From Mariprofundus sp. (lineage in GTDB: Bacteria > Pseudomonadota > Zetaproteobacteria > Mariprofundales > Mariprofundaceae), in contig JAUZQH010000082.1 of assembly GCA_030951065.1 (NCBI GenBank), positions 1 through 6,747 on the forward strand: 6,747 nucleotides of DNA. The letters run 5' to 3'. This document shows positions 1 to 6,747 of the stretch, one piece after another. A program made the position numbers and the translations under genes. Positions within the stretch are counted from its first letter, which is position 1. The number at the start of each line of letters is the position of its first letter. A model generated the notes under the pieces. The model was not told the origin of the DNA. It searched no databases and was given only the letters and a program-made list of their open reading frames with translations.

Positions 1-1
1 C

Positions 2-2740
2 GAGCAGTGGCTAAGCGATATTGCCGTGCATGGCCGTGATATGGTTGCTTTGCGCCAGATGCTGGAATCCAATCTGGCCGACATCATGATGCAGACGTTG
101 ATGCATTGTGAAGAACTGATGCCGGTGCAGGTCAGAGCAGAACTGCCTGCCTTGGTACGTTTTGCCGGCGCACAGAAGCAGGATGAGGTTCTGCAATCAT
201 TTGAGTGGCCCGATGCTGATCTGGAGATGCTGGACAGATGGAAAATTATTGCTGATTTCCTGCTGGTGGCGAATAACGCTGATTTTCGCAAACCACGCGG
301 CGTGACTGTCACAATGGGCTTTCCCGCCGGAAAAGAGTTTGCTGAACCCAAAGCTCAATTGAAACAACTACTCGATATACTGGCGATGACTCCGCAACTG
401 GCGGAAGCATTGCATGAACTACGCAGCTTGCCGGACAGTCCGCATATGGATGATCAGCAATGGGATGTGTTGAAATCACTGTTTGTGCTGCTGGTGCTGG
501 CCAATAAACATCTGCAACAGTGTGTTGTTCAACAGGGCGAGGCCGATTTCACCGAGATTGCGCTGCGCGCTATGGATGCACTGGGTGTAAACGACGCAGC
601 GCCGGGCGAACTGCTCATGAAGCTGGATTACCGCATTCGCCATATTCTCGTTGATGAGTTTCAGGATACATCGCTGTTGCAAATGCGTTTATTGCAATGC
701 CTTACCGATGGCTGGCAGGGCGGTGACGGCATCCATCGCAGCCTGTTTATGGTCGGTGACCCGATGCAGTCGATTTATCGTTTCCGCAAGGCGGAAGTCG
801 GTTTATTTCTCAATGCAGCCAGCAATGAAGCGGGTTTGCCGCCAGTGGAAGCATTGCAACTGGAACGCAACTTCCGTTCTTCGCCTGCCATTGTGAACTG
901 GGTCAATACGGCATTTAAGTCAATTTTCCCGGATCGGCAGGATGTGATTTCCGGTGCGGTAGCTCATGCGCCTGCTGTGGCTGCGTTGTCGCATGCCGGT
1001 TCGGTGAATTTGCACCTGCAAACGGGCAAGGATGCAGCACGGGAAGCTCATTATGTGGTCGAACTGGTTCGGAAAGCATTGTCTGAATCAGGGCAGCGCA
1101 TAGGCATTCTGGCGCGTTCGCGCAAACATTTATACGCCATTATGCCTGCCCTGAGTGCCGCGGGCATTGCTTTTCGTGCCATCAACATTCTGCCGTTAAA
1201 CCGCAGGCCGGAAGTGCGTTTGTTGCGCGCCCTGTTGCGATCCCTGCTGCATCCGGCAGACCGGGAATCGTGGACGGCTCTGTTGCGCGCACCCTGTTGC
1301 GGTCTGGAAGCTTACGATTTACATGTACTTCTGGAGGGTAATGACAGGCCGGTGTGGTCTGTCATTATGGACGATCGTCTGTTCAAATGCCTGAGCAAGG
1401 ATGCCCAGACGCGTATTATTTTTATCCGACAGGCGCTTGAACCGTGCCTTGCCAGCAGCGGCAAAATACCCGTACGTGATGTGTTGCAAACAGCATGGTC
1501 GCGGTTGTCCATGCCAGAGCTGATTGATGCCACGGCAAGCCGGAATGTGGAGGCGGCACTGGAACTGATCGAATCGCTGGAGCAGGGCGGGCGTATCGAT
1601 TTCTCGCTGCTCGATGAGCGACTTGAAAAGCTCTATGCTGCGCCCGATGCATCCGATGTCGCCGGGCAAGTGGAGCTACTGACTATGCACGGCGCCAAAG
1701 GCTTGCAATGGGATACGGTTATCTTGCCGGGACTGGGTCACAAGGGAGCCAATGCCGACACGCCATTGCTGGCTTTTACCGAAGTTCCGGTCTGTGGCGG
1801 AGCCATGCCCCTGATGGCAGCCAAAGCCTCCACGCGCCAGAAAGACACCCTTTATTCATTTGTGAATAAAATAGAAAACAATAAATATAATAATGAATTA
1901 CAACGTTTACTTTATGTAGCCTGTACGCGTCCCGAAACAACACTTCACATGCTGGGCCATGTATCTGAAAGTAAGGGCGAAGCTGCAACAGGATCGTTGT
2001 TACATTTGCTGTTGTCGCATGATGAAACATGCTTTGGCGCACATTTATTCGATATTGACGCAGCTAACCCTACCGTTACGACCGGCCCGACAGCCCTGCA
2101 AAGGGTGGCGGACGTTCCCGATATCGCGACGCTTGTTGTGGAGCATCAAAGCGTCAACCCCGGTGCAGATATCAATCAAATTGAAACAGAAACCGAATAT
2201 GTATGGGCAGGTGCCGAGGCTGCGCCTGTCGGCAATGCAGTGCATGCTGCACTTCAACAGGTTGCAGAAACAGGTATCGAACACTGGGATGGCGATTACA
2301 CGCAGGCGGTGATAAAGCGGATGCATCGCATGCTGATTGCCGAGGGTTTATCCGGCCTTATGCTCAAAGACGCTTTGGCCCGGTGCGCAGATGCTTTGCA
2401 GCATGTGTTGAATAGCGAAAAAGGACAATGGATTTTATCAGCTCAGCATCAGCAGGCGCATCAGGAATGGGCGCTGAGCTCGGAGTATGATAATCACATT
2501 TCCCATCACGCCATTGATCGCAGTTTTATTGATGCGGATGGTATACGCTGGATTATCGATTATAAAACAGCTTCACATGAAGGTGGAGATCCGGATGCTT
2601 TTCTGGATGAGGAAGTAAAGCGCCATACATCACAGTTGCGAAGATATGCAACGGTTCTGGCTCAACTCGAGCCGGACCGGGCAATAAGAACAGCGCTTTA
2701 TTTCCCTATGCTGGATGCATGGCGGGAAGTAGTCATATAA
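2..2740 (+). CDS. RecB/AddA-like UvrD-family helicase with C-terminal PD-(D/E)XK nuclease (5' partial)
   Basis: The reading frame is open to the left edge, so the N-terminus with the Walker A motif lies outside; 912 codons are visible. A GTG at 26 is only an internal codon. Superfamily 1A helicase motifs appear in order: DEFQDT (653-670, Walker B), GDPMQSIYRFR (755-787), LERNFRSS (860-883), LTMHGAKGLQ (1679-1708) and RLLYVACTR (1904-1930). A C-terminal nuclease of the RecB/Cas4 type follows: GNAVHA (2231-2248), an Asp at 2516-2518, IIDYKT (2552-2569, metal-binding Asp and catalytic Lys) and QLRRYA (2633-2650). All visible catalytic residues are intact. Family members unwind and resect DNA ends for recombinational repair, usually with an AddB-like nuclease partner; here that partner could only lie upstream, out of view. 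The pattern GDPMQSIYRFRKAEVGLF resembles the beta/gammaproteobacterial AddA-like subfamily rather than classical E. coli RecB (from memory). Codons 1859-1900 are unusually AT-rich. The stop TAA at 2738-2740 lies 12 bp before a hairpin terminator. Confidence 0.92.
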   Translation, partial: EQWLSDIAVHGRDMVALRQMLESNLADIMMQTLMHCEELMPVQVRAELPALVRFAGAQKQDEVLQSFEWPDADLEMLDRWKIIADFLLVANNADFRKPRGVTVTMGFPAGKEFAEPKAQLKQLLDILAMTPQLAEALHELRSLPDSPHMDDQQWDVLKSLFVLLVLANKHLQQCVVQQGEADFTEIALRAMDALGVNDAAPGELLMKLDYRIRHILVDEFQDTSLLQMRLLQCLTDGWQGGDGIHRSLFMVGDPMQSIYRFRKAEVGLFLNAASNEAGLPPVEALQLERNFRSSPAIVNWVNTAFKSIFPDRQDVISGAVAHAPAVAALSHAGSVNLHLQTGKDAAREAHYVVELVRKALSESGQRIGILARSRKHLYAIMPALSAAGIAFRAINILPLNRRPEVRLLRALLRSLLHPADRESWTALLRAPCCGLEAYDLHVLLEGNDRPVWSVIMDDRLFKCLSKDAQTRIIFIRQALEPCLASSGKIPVRDVLQTAWSRLSMPELIDATASRNVEAALELIESLEQGGRIDFSLLDERLEKLYAAPDASDVAGQVELLTMHGAKGLQWDTVILPGLGHKGANADTPLLAFTEVPVCGGAMPLMAAKASTRQKDTLYSFVNKIENNKYNNELQRLLYVACTRPETTLHMLGHVSESKGEAATGSLLHLLLSHDETCFGAHLFDIDAANPTVTTGPTALQRVADVPDIATLVVEHQSVNPGADINQIETETEYVWAGAEAAPVGNAVHAALQQVAETGIEHWDGDYTQAVIKRMHRMLIAEGLSGLMLKDALARCADALQHVLNSEKGQWILSAQHQQAHQEWALSSEYDNHISHHAIDRSFIDADGIRWIIDYKTASHEGGDPDAFLDEEVKRHTSQLRRYATVLAQLEPDRAIRTALYFPMLDAWREVVI

Positions 2741-2745
2741 CTATA

Positions 2746-2776
2746 AAACAAAGGCTGCCCGAAGGCAGCCCTGTTT
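2746..2776. terminator. Bidirectional intrinsic terminator, strongest for typA (minus strand)
   Basis: The spacer between two convergent genes contains a perfect 7-bp GC-rich stem, GGCTGCC (2753-2759) with GGCAGCC (2764-2770), around a 4-nt loop. On the minus strand the loop reads TTCG, a very stable RNA tetraloop, and the stem is followed by the U-rich tail TTTGTTTTAT. That is a textbook Rho-independent terminator for typA, about 30 nt after its stop. On the plus strand the stem is followed by CTGTTTC, a weaker tail, but it sits 12 bp after the helicase stop, so it probably serves both genes. Outer bases AAACA (2746-2750) and TGTTT (2772-2776) can pair to lengthen the stem. Confidence 0.85.
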
Positions 2777-2799
2777 CAGCACATCTTACAGTTACGGTT

Positions 2800-4614
2800 T
2801 TATTTGGTTTTAGGCGTAGCGCGTTTGCGTTCATGTTCTTTCAGGAAGCGTTTACGCAAACGGATTGATTTCGGTGTGATTTCCACCAGTTCGTCATCGG
2901 CGATGAACTCAATGGCGCGTTCCAGACTCAGTTTTAATGGTGGTACCAGATCAATCGAGTCATCCTTGCCGGATGCGCGCACGTTGGTCAGTTTCTTTTC
3001 CTTGATTGGATTGACCGTCATATCGGAGTCGCGACTGTTGATACCGATGATCATGCCTTCATACAATTTCTCACCGGCGCCGATGAACATTTTTCCACGT
3101 TCCTGTAATTTCCACAGGGCGAATGCAACCGATTCACCATTCTCCATGGAGATCAATACGCCGTTCACACGACCGGGAAGGGTACCGATGAATGGGCCGT
3201 AAGCGTGGAAGACATGATGCATGATACCGGTGCCACGCGTGTCGGTCAGAAATTCGGAGGTGTATCCGATCAGGCCGCGGGTCGGGCACATGAATTCAAT
3301 GCGCGTGCAACCATCGGCATTGGTTTCCATGGAGGTCATTTCAGCGCCGCGTTTACCCAGCTTTTCAATGACCGCGCCCTGATACTCGGAGTCCACATCC
3401 ACCGTGACATGCTCGTATGGCTCCTGCTTCACACCATCGATTTCACGCACAATCACATGAGGACGCGATACGGCCATTTCAAAACCCTCTCGACGCATGG
3501 TTTCGAGTAGAATACCGATATGCAGTTCACCGCGACCGGAGACTTTGTAAACGTCCGCCTGATCGGTTTCTTCCACACGCATGGCTACATTGGTACGAAT
3601 CTCGCGCATCAAACGGTCACGAATCTGACGCGTGGTGATGAACTTGCCTTCGGTGCCGGCCAGCGGTGAATTGTTCACATGCAGTTCCATGGTCAGGGTC
3701 GGTTCATCCACGTGGATGACCGGCAGCGCGACCGGGTTGTCTTTTGACGCAATGGTTTCGCCGATATTGATGTGTTCGATGCCTGCAATAGCAATAATAT
3801 CACCGGCCTGGGCCTGTTCGACTTCAATACGGTTCAGACCGTGGAAACCGAGCAGCTTGCTGACCTTGAAGTTCTCTTTGGAGGAATCGGCATGAATCAC
3901 TGTGATATCCTGGCCTGTTTTGACTGTACCATTGGCAATACGGCCAATGACAATGCGGCCGATATAGTCGTCCCAGTCCAGGGTGGTAGCCAGCATCTGC
4001 AAAGGAGCTTCGGGATCGCCTTCCGGTTCATTCACATATTCAAGGATGGTATCGAACAGACAGATCAGATTATCGGACTCATCATTCAGATCGAGCATAC
4101 CGTAACCATTTTTGGCTGATGCATAAACTACCGGGAAATCTAGCTGCTCATCGGTAGCGCCGAGCGATGCAAACAGGTCGAAGGTCTGATCGACCACGGC
4201 ATCCGGGTCGGAACCTTCGCGGTCGATTTTGTTGACCACAACAATGGGCTTCAGGCCCAGCGACAGTGCTTTTGAGGTCACGAATTTGGTTTGCGGCATC
4301 GGGCCTTCACGTGCATCAACCAGCAGCAATACACCGTCCACCATATTTAATACGCGTTCGACTTCGCCGCCGAAATCGGCATGGCCGGGGGTGTCGATGA
4401 TGTTGATATGGGTGTCGCCGTAGCGGATGGCCGTGTTTTTTGCGGTGATGGTGATGCCGCGCTCTTTTTCGAGGTCATTGGAATCCATCACACAGGTTTC
4501 GATATCGGCGCGTGCATCGAAGGTGCCGGACTGTTTCAACAGTTCATCGACCAGTGTGGTCTTGCCGTGGTCAACGTGGGCGATGATGGCGATATTGCGC
4601 AATTTGCGGGACAT
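2800..4614 (-). CDS. typA: Ribosome-associated translational GTPase TypA/BipA
   Basis: Complete 604-residue protein, close to the E. coli BipA length of about 607. GTPase motifs are all present: G1 AHVDHGKTT (residues 12-20), G2 RGITI (52-56), G3 DTPGH (74-78), G4 NKID (128-131) and G5 SAK (166-168). After the G domain come the OB-like domain II, EF-G-like domains III and V, and the BipA-specific C-terminal domain, ending in a basic tail (KRATPKTK). Family knowledge: TypA binds the 70S ribosome at the EF-G site, with GTPase activity stimulated by the ribosome; it supports 50S assembly and growth at low temperature or under stress. The ATG at 4614 is preceded by GAGG about 9 nt upstream, and the N-terminus [20 protein letters not shown] matches the family start. 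The gene follows map on the same strand after 83 bp and may have its own promoter. Nothing is missing or degraded. Confidence 0.97.
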   Translation of the reverse strand: MSRKLRNIAIIAHVDHGKTTLVDELLKQSGTFDARADIETCVMDSNDLEKERGITITAKNTAIRYGDTHINIIDTPGHADFGGEVERVLNMVDGVLLLVDAREGPMPQTKFVTSKALSLGLKPIVVVNKIDREGSDPDAVVDQTFDLFASLGATDEQLDFPVVYASAKNGYGMLDLNDESDNLICLFDTILEYVNEPEGDPEAPLQMLATTLDWDDYIGRIVIGRIANGTVKTGQDITVIHADSSKENFKVSKLLGFHGLNRIEVEQAQAGDIIAIAGIEHINIGETIASKDNPVALPVIHVDEPTLTMELHVNNSPLAGTEGKFITTRQIRDRLMREIRTNVAMRVEETDQADVYKVSGRGELHIGILLETMRREGFEMAVSRPHVIVREIDGVKQEPYEHVTVDVDSEYQGAVIEKLGKRGAEMTSMETNADGCTRIEFMCPTRGLIGYTSEFLTDTRGTGIMHHVFHAYGPFIGTLPGRVNGVLISMENGESVAFALWKLQERGKMFIGAGEKLYEGMIIGINSRDSDMTVNPIKEKKLTNVRASGKDDSIDLVPPLKLSLERAIEFIADDELVEITPKSIRLRKRFLKEHERKRATPKTK

Positions 4615-4646
4615 ATGATGTTACCTCGATCCTAAAGTGGGCGCGC

Positions 4647-4675
4647 ATAGTAGCGTCTTACCACTCAGATGGAAG
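4647..4675 (-). promoter_or_regulatory. Candidate sigma-70 promoter for typA
   Basis: On the minus strand, in the map-typA gap, CTTCCA (4675-4670; 3 of 6 matches to TTGACA) lies 17 bp before TACTAT (4652-4647; 4 of 6 matches to TATAAT). Transcription would start near 4640 and leave a leader of about 25 nt before the typA ATG, enough to hold its GAGG ribosome binding site. No terminator is seen between map and typA, so read-through from map is also possible. The match is modest; the call rests mainly on spacing and position. Confidence 0.33.
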
Positions 4676-4697
4676 GAATATCATTTGTAACTTGTGG

Positions 4698-5459
4698 TTA
4701 AAGGTTCGATGCCGAAGGAACGGTGAGGATTTCGCAGCCAGTTTCGGTGACGACGATGGTGTGCTCGAACTGGGCTGAAAGCGATTTATCGCGCGTGACT
4801 ACTGTCCAGTGATCACCGAGCAGTTTTACACCCGGTTTGCCGATATTGACCATGGGTTCGATCGTAAACACCATGCCTTTTTTCAATTCCATGCCATGGC
4901 CGGGCTTGCCATAGTGGAGAACTTGCGGGTCTTCATGGAACACGCGGCCAATGCCGTGACCGCAGTATTCACGCACCACAGAACAGCGTTCACCTTCGAC
5001 ATAGCTTTGAATGGCATGGCCGATATCGCCGAGCGTTGCACCGGGTCTGACCACGTCAATGCCGATTTGCAGCGCCTTACGCGCCACTTCGGTGACCTTG
5101 CGGGCTCTTATTTTTGGTTCGCCGACATAAAATGTTTTGCTGGTATCACCATGCCAGCCATCCATGATGGTGGTGACATCCACATTGATGATATCGCCAT
5201 TGTTCAGTTTCTTGTTGCCCGGGATACCGTGGCAAACCACATGATTGACCGAAGTACAGACTGATTTCGGAAATCCGTGATAATTCAGCGGGGCAGGAAT
5301 GCCGCCGGCTTTGATGGTGAATTCATGCACCAGATCATTGATTTTATCAGTGGTAATGCCGGCTTTGATATAAGGCTCAATCATCACCAGCGTATCGGCG
5401 GCATGATGGCAGGCAGGACGCATGGCTTCGATATCTGCTTCAGTTTTAATCATGACCAT
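4698..5459 (-). CDS. map: Type I methionine aminopeptidase
   Basis: Complete 253-residue cytosolic metalloprotease of the pita-bread fold (M24A) that removes the initiator Met from nascent proteins after deformylation. The five metal ligands of the E. coli enzyme are all present with a constant offset of three: D94 (in INVDVT), D105 (HGDTSKTF), H168 (YCGHGIGR), E201 (TIEPMVN) and E232 (FEHTIVVT). The substrate-binding histidines H77 (VCHGIP) and H175 (FHEDP) are also kept. There is no N-terminal zinc-finger or linker extension, so this is the short bacterial MetAP-Ia form. The start at 5459 is supported by AGGAG five nt upstream; an in-frame ATG two codons later would have a less favourable 11-nt spacing. 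The gene is divergent from sixA and lies upstream of typA on the same strand; both products work at the ribosome, so a map-typA unit is plausible. Confidence 0.97.
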   Translation of the reverse strand: MVMIKTEADIEAMRPACHHAADTLVMIEPYIKAGITTDKINDLVHEFTIKAGGIPAPLNYHGFPKSVCTSVNHVVCHGIPGNKKLNNGDIINVDVTTIMDGWHGDTSKTFYVGEPKIRARKVTEVARKALQIGIDVVRPGATLGDIGHAIQSYVEGERCSVVREYCGHGIGRVFHEDPQVLHYGKPGHGMELKKGMVFTIEPMVNIGKPGVKLLGDHWTVVTRDKSLSAQFEHTIVVTETGCEILTVPSASNL

Positions 5460-5464
5460 GCCGT

Positions 5465-5469
5465 CTCCT
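5465..5469 (-). promoter_or_regulatory. Ribosome binding site of map
   Basis: The minus strand reads AGGAG followed by five nt (ACGGC) and then ATG at 5459. The second in-frame ATG at 5453 would be 11 nt away, so the site favours the first ATG as the start. Confidence 0.7.
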
Positions 5470-5479
5470 GAACCGTCTG

Positions 5480-5509
5480 TTGAAATCAGGCGGCATACTG
5501 GCCTATTCT
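5480..5509 (+). promoter_or_regulatory. Candidate sigma-70 promoter for sixA
   Basis: In the 116-bp map/sixA divergent spacer, TTGAAA (5480-5485; 5 of 6 consensus matches) is followed after 18 bp by TATTCT (5504-5509; 4 of 6). The predicted start near 5516 would give a leader of about 60 nt before the sixA ATG. This also argues against translation beginning upstream at 5480. I found no comparably good promoter for map on the opposite strand of this spacer. Confidence 0.4.
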
Positions 5510-5563
5510 CTCACCATGGAGCAAGCGGTTGTATCGTTCGGATCGCAAAGGCCATGGATTATC

Positions 5564-5569
5564 GGGGAG
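5564..5569 (+). promoter_or_regulatory. Ribosome binding site that fixes the sixA start
   Basis: GGGGAG lies six nt before the ATG at 5576. The upstream in-frame candidates (TTG at 5480, ATG at 5516) would add residues with no match to the family, whereas the protein from 5576 begins directly with the conserved first beta strand and catalytic histidine. Confidence 0.7.
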
Positions 5570-5575
5570 AGTGAT

Positions 5576-6046
5576 ATGCGGGTATATCTGGTGCAACACG
5601 GATTGGCGAAAGATAAAAGCGAGGACGCCGAGCGCCCCTTGTCCGATCAGGGTAGGGAAGATGTGACGCGCTGTGCCGGTTTTCTGAGCCTGTTCGAAAA
5701 GCCGAAACCATCGAAAATACTGCACAGCGGTAAGTTACGGGCTGAACAGACCGCAGAAATGTTCGCCGAAGCATGGGGCGACATTGCGGTTGAGCGAACG
5801 CTCGACCTTGCACCCAATGATGATCCGTCCGTCTGGTCGGCACATCTGGCATCGATGTCTGATGATGTGATGCTGGTCGGTCATCTGCCGCACATACAAC
5901 GCCTTGCCGGCTTATTGATCTGCGGTGATCCGGACCGTGAAGCGGTACATTTTCGTAATGGCGGTGTTGTTTGTCTGGAAAAAAGAGAAACCGGCTGGTG
6001 CGTGTTGTGGCATATCAATCCGACCCTGTTTTATGGTGATAAATAG
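5576..6046 (+). CDS. sixA: SixA-type phosphohistidine phosphatase (histidine phosphatase superfamily)
   Basis: A 156-residue protein, close to E. coli SixA (about 161). It begins MRVYLVQHG, with the nucleophilic H8 in a QHG variant of the usual RHG motif. ERPLSDQGRED (residues 19-29), SGKLRAEQT (51-59, phosphate-binding R55) and VGHLPHIQRL (101-110, second catalytic H103) follow the SixA pattern. The short length and absence of the long alpha insert separate it from phosphoglycerate mutases. No signal peptide or membrane segment is seen, so it should be cytosolic. Known members dephosphorylate phosphohistidine, in E. coli on the HPt domain of ArcB and on the nitrogen phosphotransferase protein NPr; the partner here cannot be told from context. 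The frame stays open upstream to 5480, but the Shine-Dalgarno GGGGAG and family alignment support 5576. It is divergent from map and convergent with the LysM gene. Confidence 0.88.
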   Translation: MRVYLVQHGLAKDKSEDAERPLSDQGREDVTRCAGFLSLFEKPKPSKILHSGKLRAEQTAEMFAEAWGDIAVERTLDLAPNDDPSVWSAHLASMSDDVMLVGHLPHIQRLAGLLICGDPDREAVHFRNGGVVCLEKRETGWCVLWHINPTLFYGDK

Positions 6047-6063
6047 AGGGCAGGTGCATTCCA

Positions 6064-6093
6064 GGGAAATCAGACGAAAATAACTGATATCCC
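6064..6093. repeat. Imperfect inverted repeat in convergent spacer (possible hairpin terminator)
   Basis: GGGAAATCAG (6064-6073) and CTGATATCCC (6084-6093) pair at 9 of 10 positions around a 10-nt AT-rich loop. The repeat lies between the 3' ends of sixA and the MltD-like gene, where a terminator is expected on both strands. Neither side has a clear T-run, so it is not a canonical intrinsic terminator; it could stabilise 3' ends or be chance. Confidence 0.35.
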
Positions 6094-6120
6094 CATACTG
6101 CACGTGTTGTGCCCCAACCG

Positions 6121-6642
6121 TTAGCCGCGATTGATGATATTATCCGCCAGCATCTTCGGAGCCGGTTTGATCAGTGGGTTATCAGCGATTTTGGCGCGGG
6201 TTAAATCCTTGAGCGGGATACGCAGACGCATACCGTGCCTGATACCTTTGGACAGCTTCGGGTTGGCTTTTTTCAAGGCATATACAGATACACGATAATG
6301 TTTGCTGATATCTTTGACCAGTTCACCGCGCAATACATGGATGCTCAATTTGTCTGAAGGTTTGCTGGAAATGATGTTATTTACGTTGCCCAGCCGGGTT
6401 TGTGAGATACGTAATCTCAGGTTCTTGGGTCTGTCCCTGAAATATTGCATGCGAACAAGCTGGGGGTTGAAACGGAATAGCTGATTTTTTGGCAGCCCGG
6501 CGGCGGCATGCAAACGCTCCAGATCAACCGGCGAATGAATGGTAACCGTGCTGGTCGGGTAAGGTTCGGGGAAGCTGACAACCCCATCCTGTTGCAGGGC
6601 AATCAGGCCGAGGATGTGGCGTATATAGCCTGAATAATTCAT
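6121..6642 (-). CDS. MltD-like C-terminal region with LysM domain; catalytic domain absent from this frame
   Basis: This 173-residue frame aligns by eye with the part of lytic murein transglycosylase D that follows the catalytic domain. SGYIRHILGLIAL (residues 4-16) corresponds to the E. coli MltD segment ETKQYVPKMLAL. VDLERLHAAAGLPKNQLFRFNP (about 39-60) corresponds to the segment of the form DL..AAELAGVS...LY.LNPG. A LysM peptidoglycan-binding domain spans about 98-143 (LSIHVLRGELVKDISKHY to GMRLRIPL). No signal peptide, lipobox or SLT catalytic domain lies in this frame, and an in-frame TAA sits at 6663-6661, only six codons before the ATG. No Shine-Dalgarno sequence is close to that ATG, and its first bases overlap the stop of another frame (ATGA). 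It may therefore be a translationally coupled second cistron, or the 3' part of an mltD gene split by a frameshift. The basic C-terminal tail after LysM is not recognisable. Confidence 0.7.
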   Translation of the reverse strand: MNYSGYIRHILGLIALQQDGVVSFPEPYPTSTVTIHSPVDLERLHAAAGLPKNQLFRFNPQLVRMQYFRDRPKNLRLRISQTRLGNVNNIISSKPSDKLSIHVLRGELVKDISKHYRVSVYALKKANPKLSKGIRHGMRLRIPLKDLTRAKIADNPLIKPAPKMLADNIINRG

Positions 6643-6746
6643 AAACGCGCAAAATTGCCATTACACCTATTTATATTATGGTTTAATTGCGCTTGCTCGC
6701 CATATTTTTTGTCCGGTGACGGTGTTTTTCCCTTTGCCGCTGCCAG
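6639..6746 (-). CDS. 3' end of an upstream reading frame, cut by the window edge
   Basis: A frame open from the right edge runs for 35 codons and stops at TGA (6641-6639), sharing four bases (ATGA) with the start of the LysM frame. The visible peptide begins LAAAKGKTPSPDKKYGEQ and ends NGNFARL. Codon choice (CTG, GCG, CCG, GGC) resembles the neighbours. The distance from LAA to the GYIRH tyrosine in the next frame (41 residues) is close to that from LAA in the LAAYN motif to the QYVPK tyrosine in E. coli MltD (39, from memory). This might therefore be the tail of the missing catalytic domain, although the YN pair is not there. The two other minus-strand frames are also open for 20-23 codons from the edge, so the choice of frame is uncertain. 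Confidence 0.3.
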   Translation of the reverse strand: MAAAKGKTPSPDKKYGEQAQLNHNINRCNGNFARL

Positions 6747-6747
6747 T

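Noticed and set aside
2804..4635. Several plus-strand open frames of 60-132 codons opposite typA
   Set aside because: They are antisense shadows of a well-conserved gene. None has a convincing ribosome binding site or a recognisable domain.
4636..4665. AGTGG/CCACT inverted repeat flanking the candidate typA -10 box, a possible operator
   Set aside because: Arms of only five bases separated by 20 bp are expected by chance, and no regulator is suggested by the context.
4809..5264. 151-codon plus-strand open frame opposite map
   Set aside because: It mirrors the coding frame of a fully conserved methionine aminopeptidase and shows no family features of its own.
5480..5575. A 32-residue N-terminal extension of SixA from a TTG start
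   Set aside because: The extension does not fit the family, which starts at the first beta strand, and a good Shine-Dalgarno precedes the ATG at 5576. A candidate promoter also overlaps the extension.
6100..6112. GCAC/GTGC small hairpin after the MltD-like gene
   Set aside because: It has only four base pairs and no T-run on either side, so it is not a credible terminator.
1..6747. A new defence system, mobile element, CRISPR array or RNA gene
   Set aside because: All intact genes belong to known housekeeping families, and I saw no direct-repeat array, transposase, integrase, attachment site or tRNA/rRNA-like segment. The helicase-nuclease alone, with no unusual partners in view, does not justify a defence claim.

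Overview
This window looks like ordinary chromosomal backbone of a Gram-negative proteobacterium. The evidence is a MetAP and BipA of the proteobacterial type, a RecB/AddA-like helicase-nuclease of the kind found in beta- and gammaproteobacteria, a SixA phosphatase, and an MltD-type murein hydrolase tail. Base composition is moderate and even, apart from one short AT-rich patch. I cannot fix the class (beta, gamma or a related lineage) from sequence alone.

Layout, left to right. (1) A plus-strand RecB/AddA-like helicase-nuclease is cut by the left edge and ends at 2740. (2) A 59-bp convergent spacer holds a strong hairpin terminator, best formed for the minus strand. (3) On the minus strand lie typA/bipA (4614 to 2800) and, upstream of it, map (5459 to 4698), head to tail with an 83-bp gap that may carry a separate typA promoter. 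(4) A 116-bp divergent spacer separates map from plus-strand sixA (5576-6046). (5) A 74-bp convergent spacer contains an imperfect inverted repeat. (6) On the minus strand, an MltD-like LysM reading frame (6642 to 6121) is preceded, with an ATGA overlap, by another frame that runs off the right edge.

Functionally the genes are mostly housekeeping: double-strand break processing (helicase-nuclease), ribosome-associated GTPase (TypA), N-terminal Met removal (Map), phosphohistidine dephosphorylation (SixA) and cell-wall turnover (MltD-like). Map and TypA both act at or near the ribosome and may be co-transcribed. The others are probably neighbours without a shared task.

I found no mobile element, CRISPR array, RNA gene or recognisable novel defence system. 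The point most worth checking is the right edge. There, clear MltD homology begins right at the first codon of an ORF that has no Shine-Dalgarno sequence and no catalytic domain in frame. The catalytic part may lie in the overlapping upstream frame, either as a separate coupled gene or after a frameshift.
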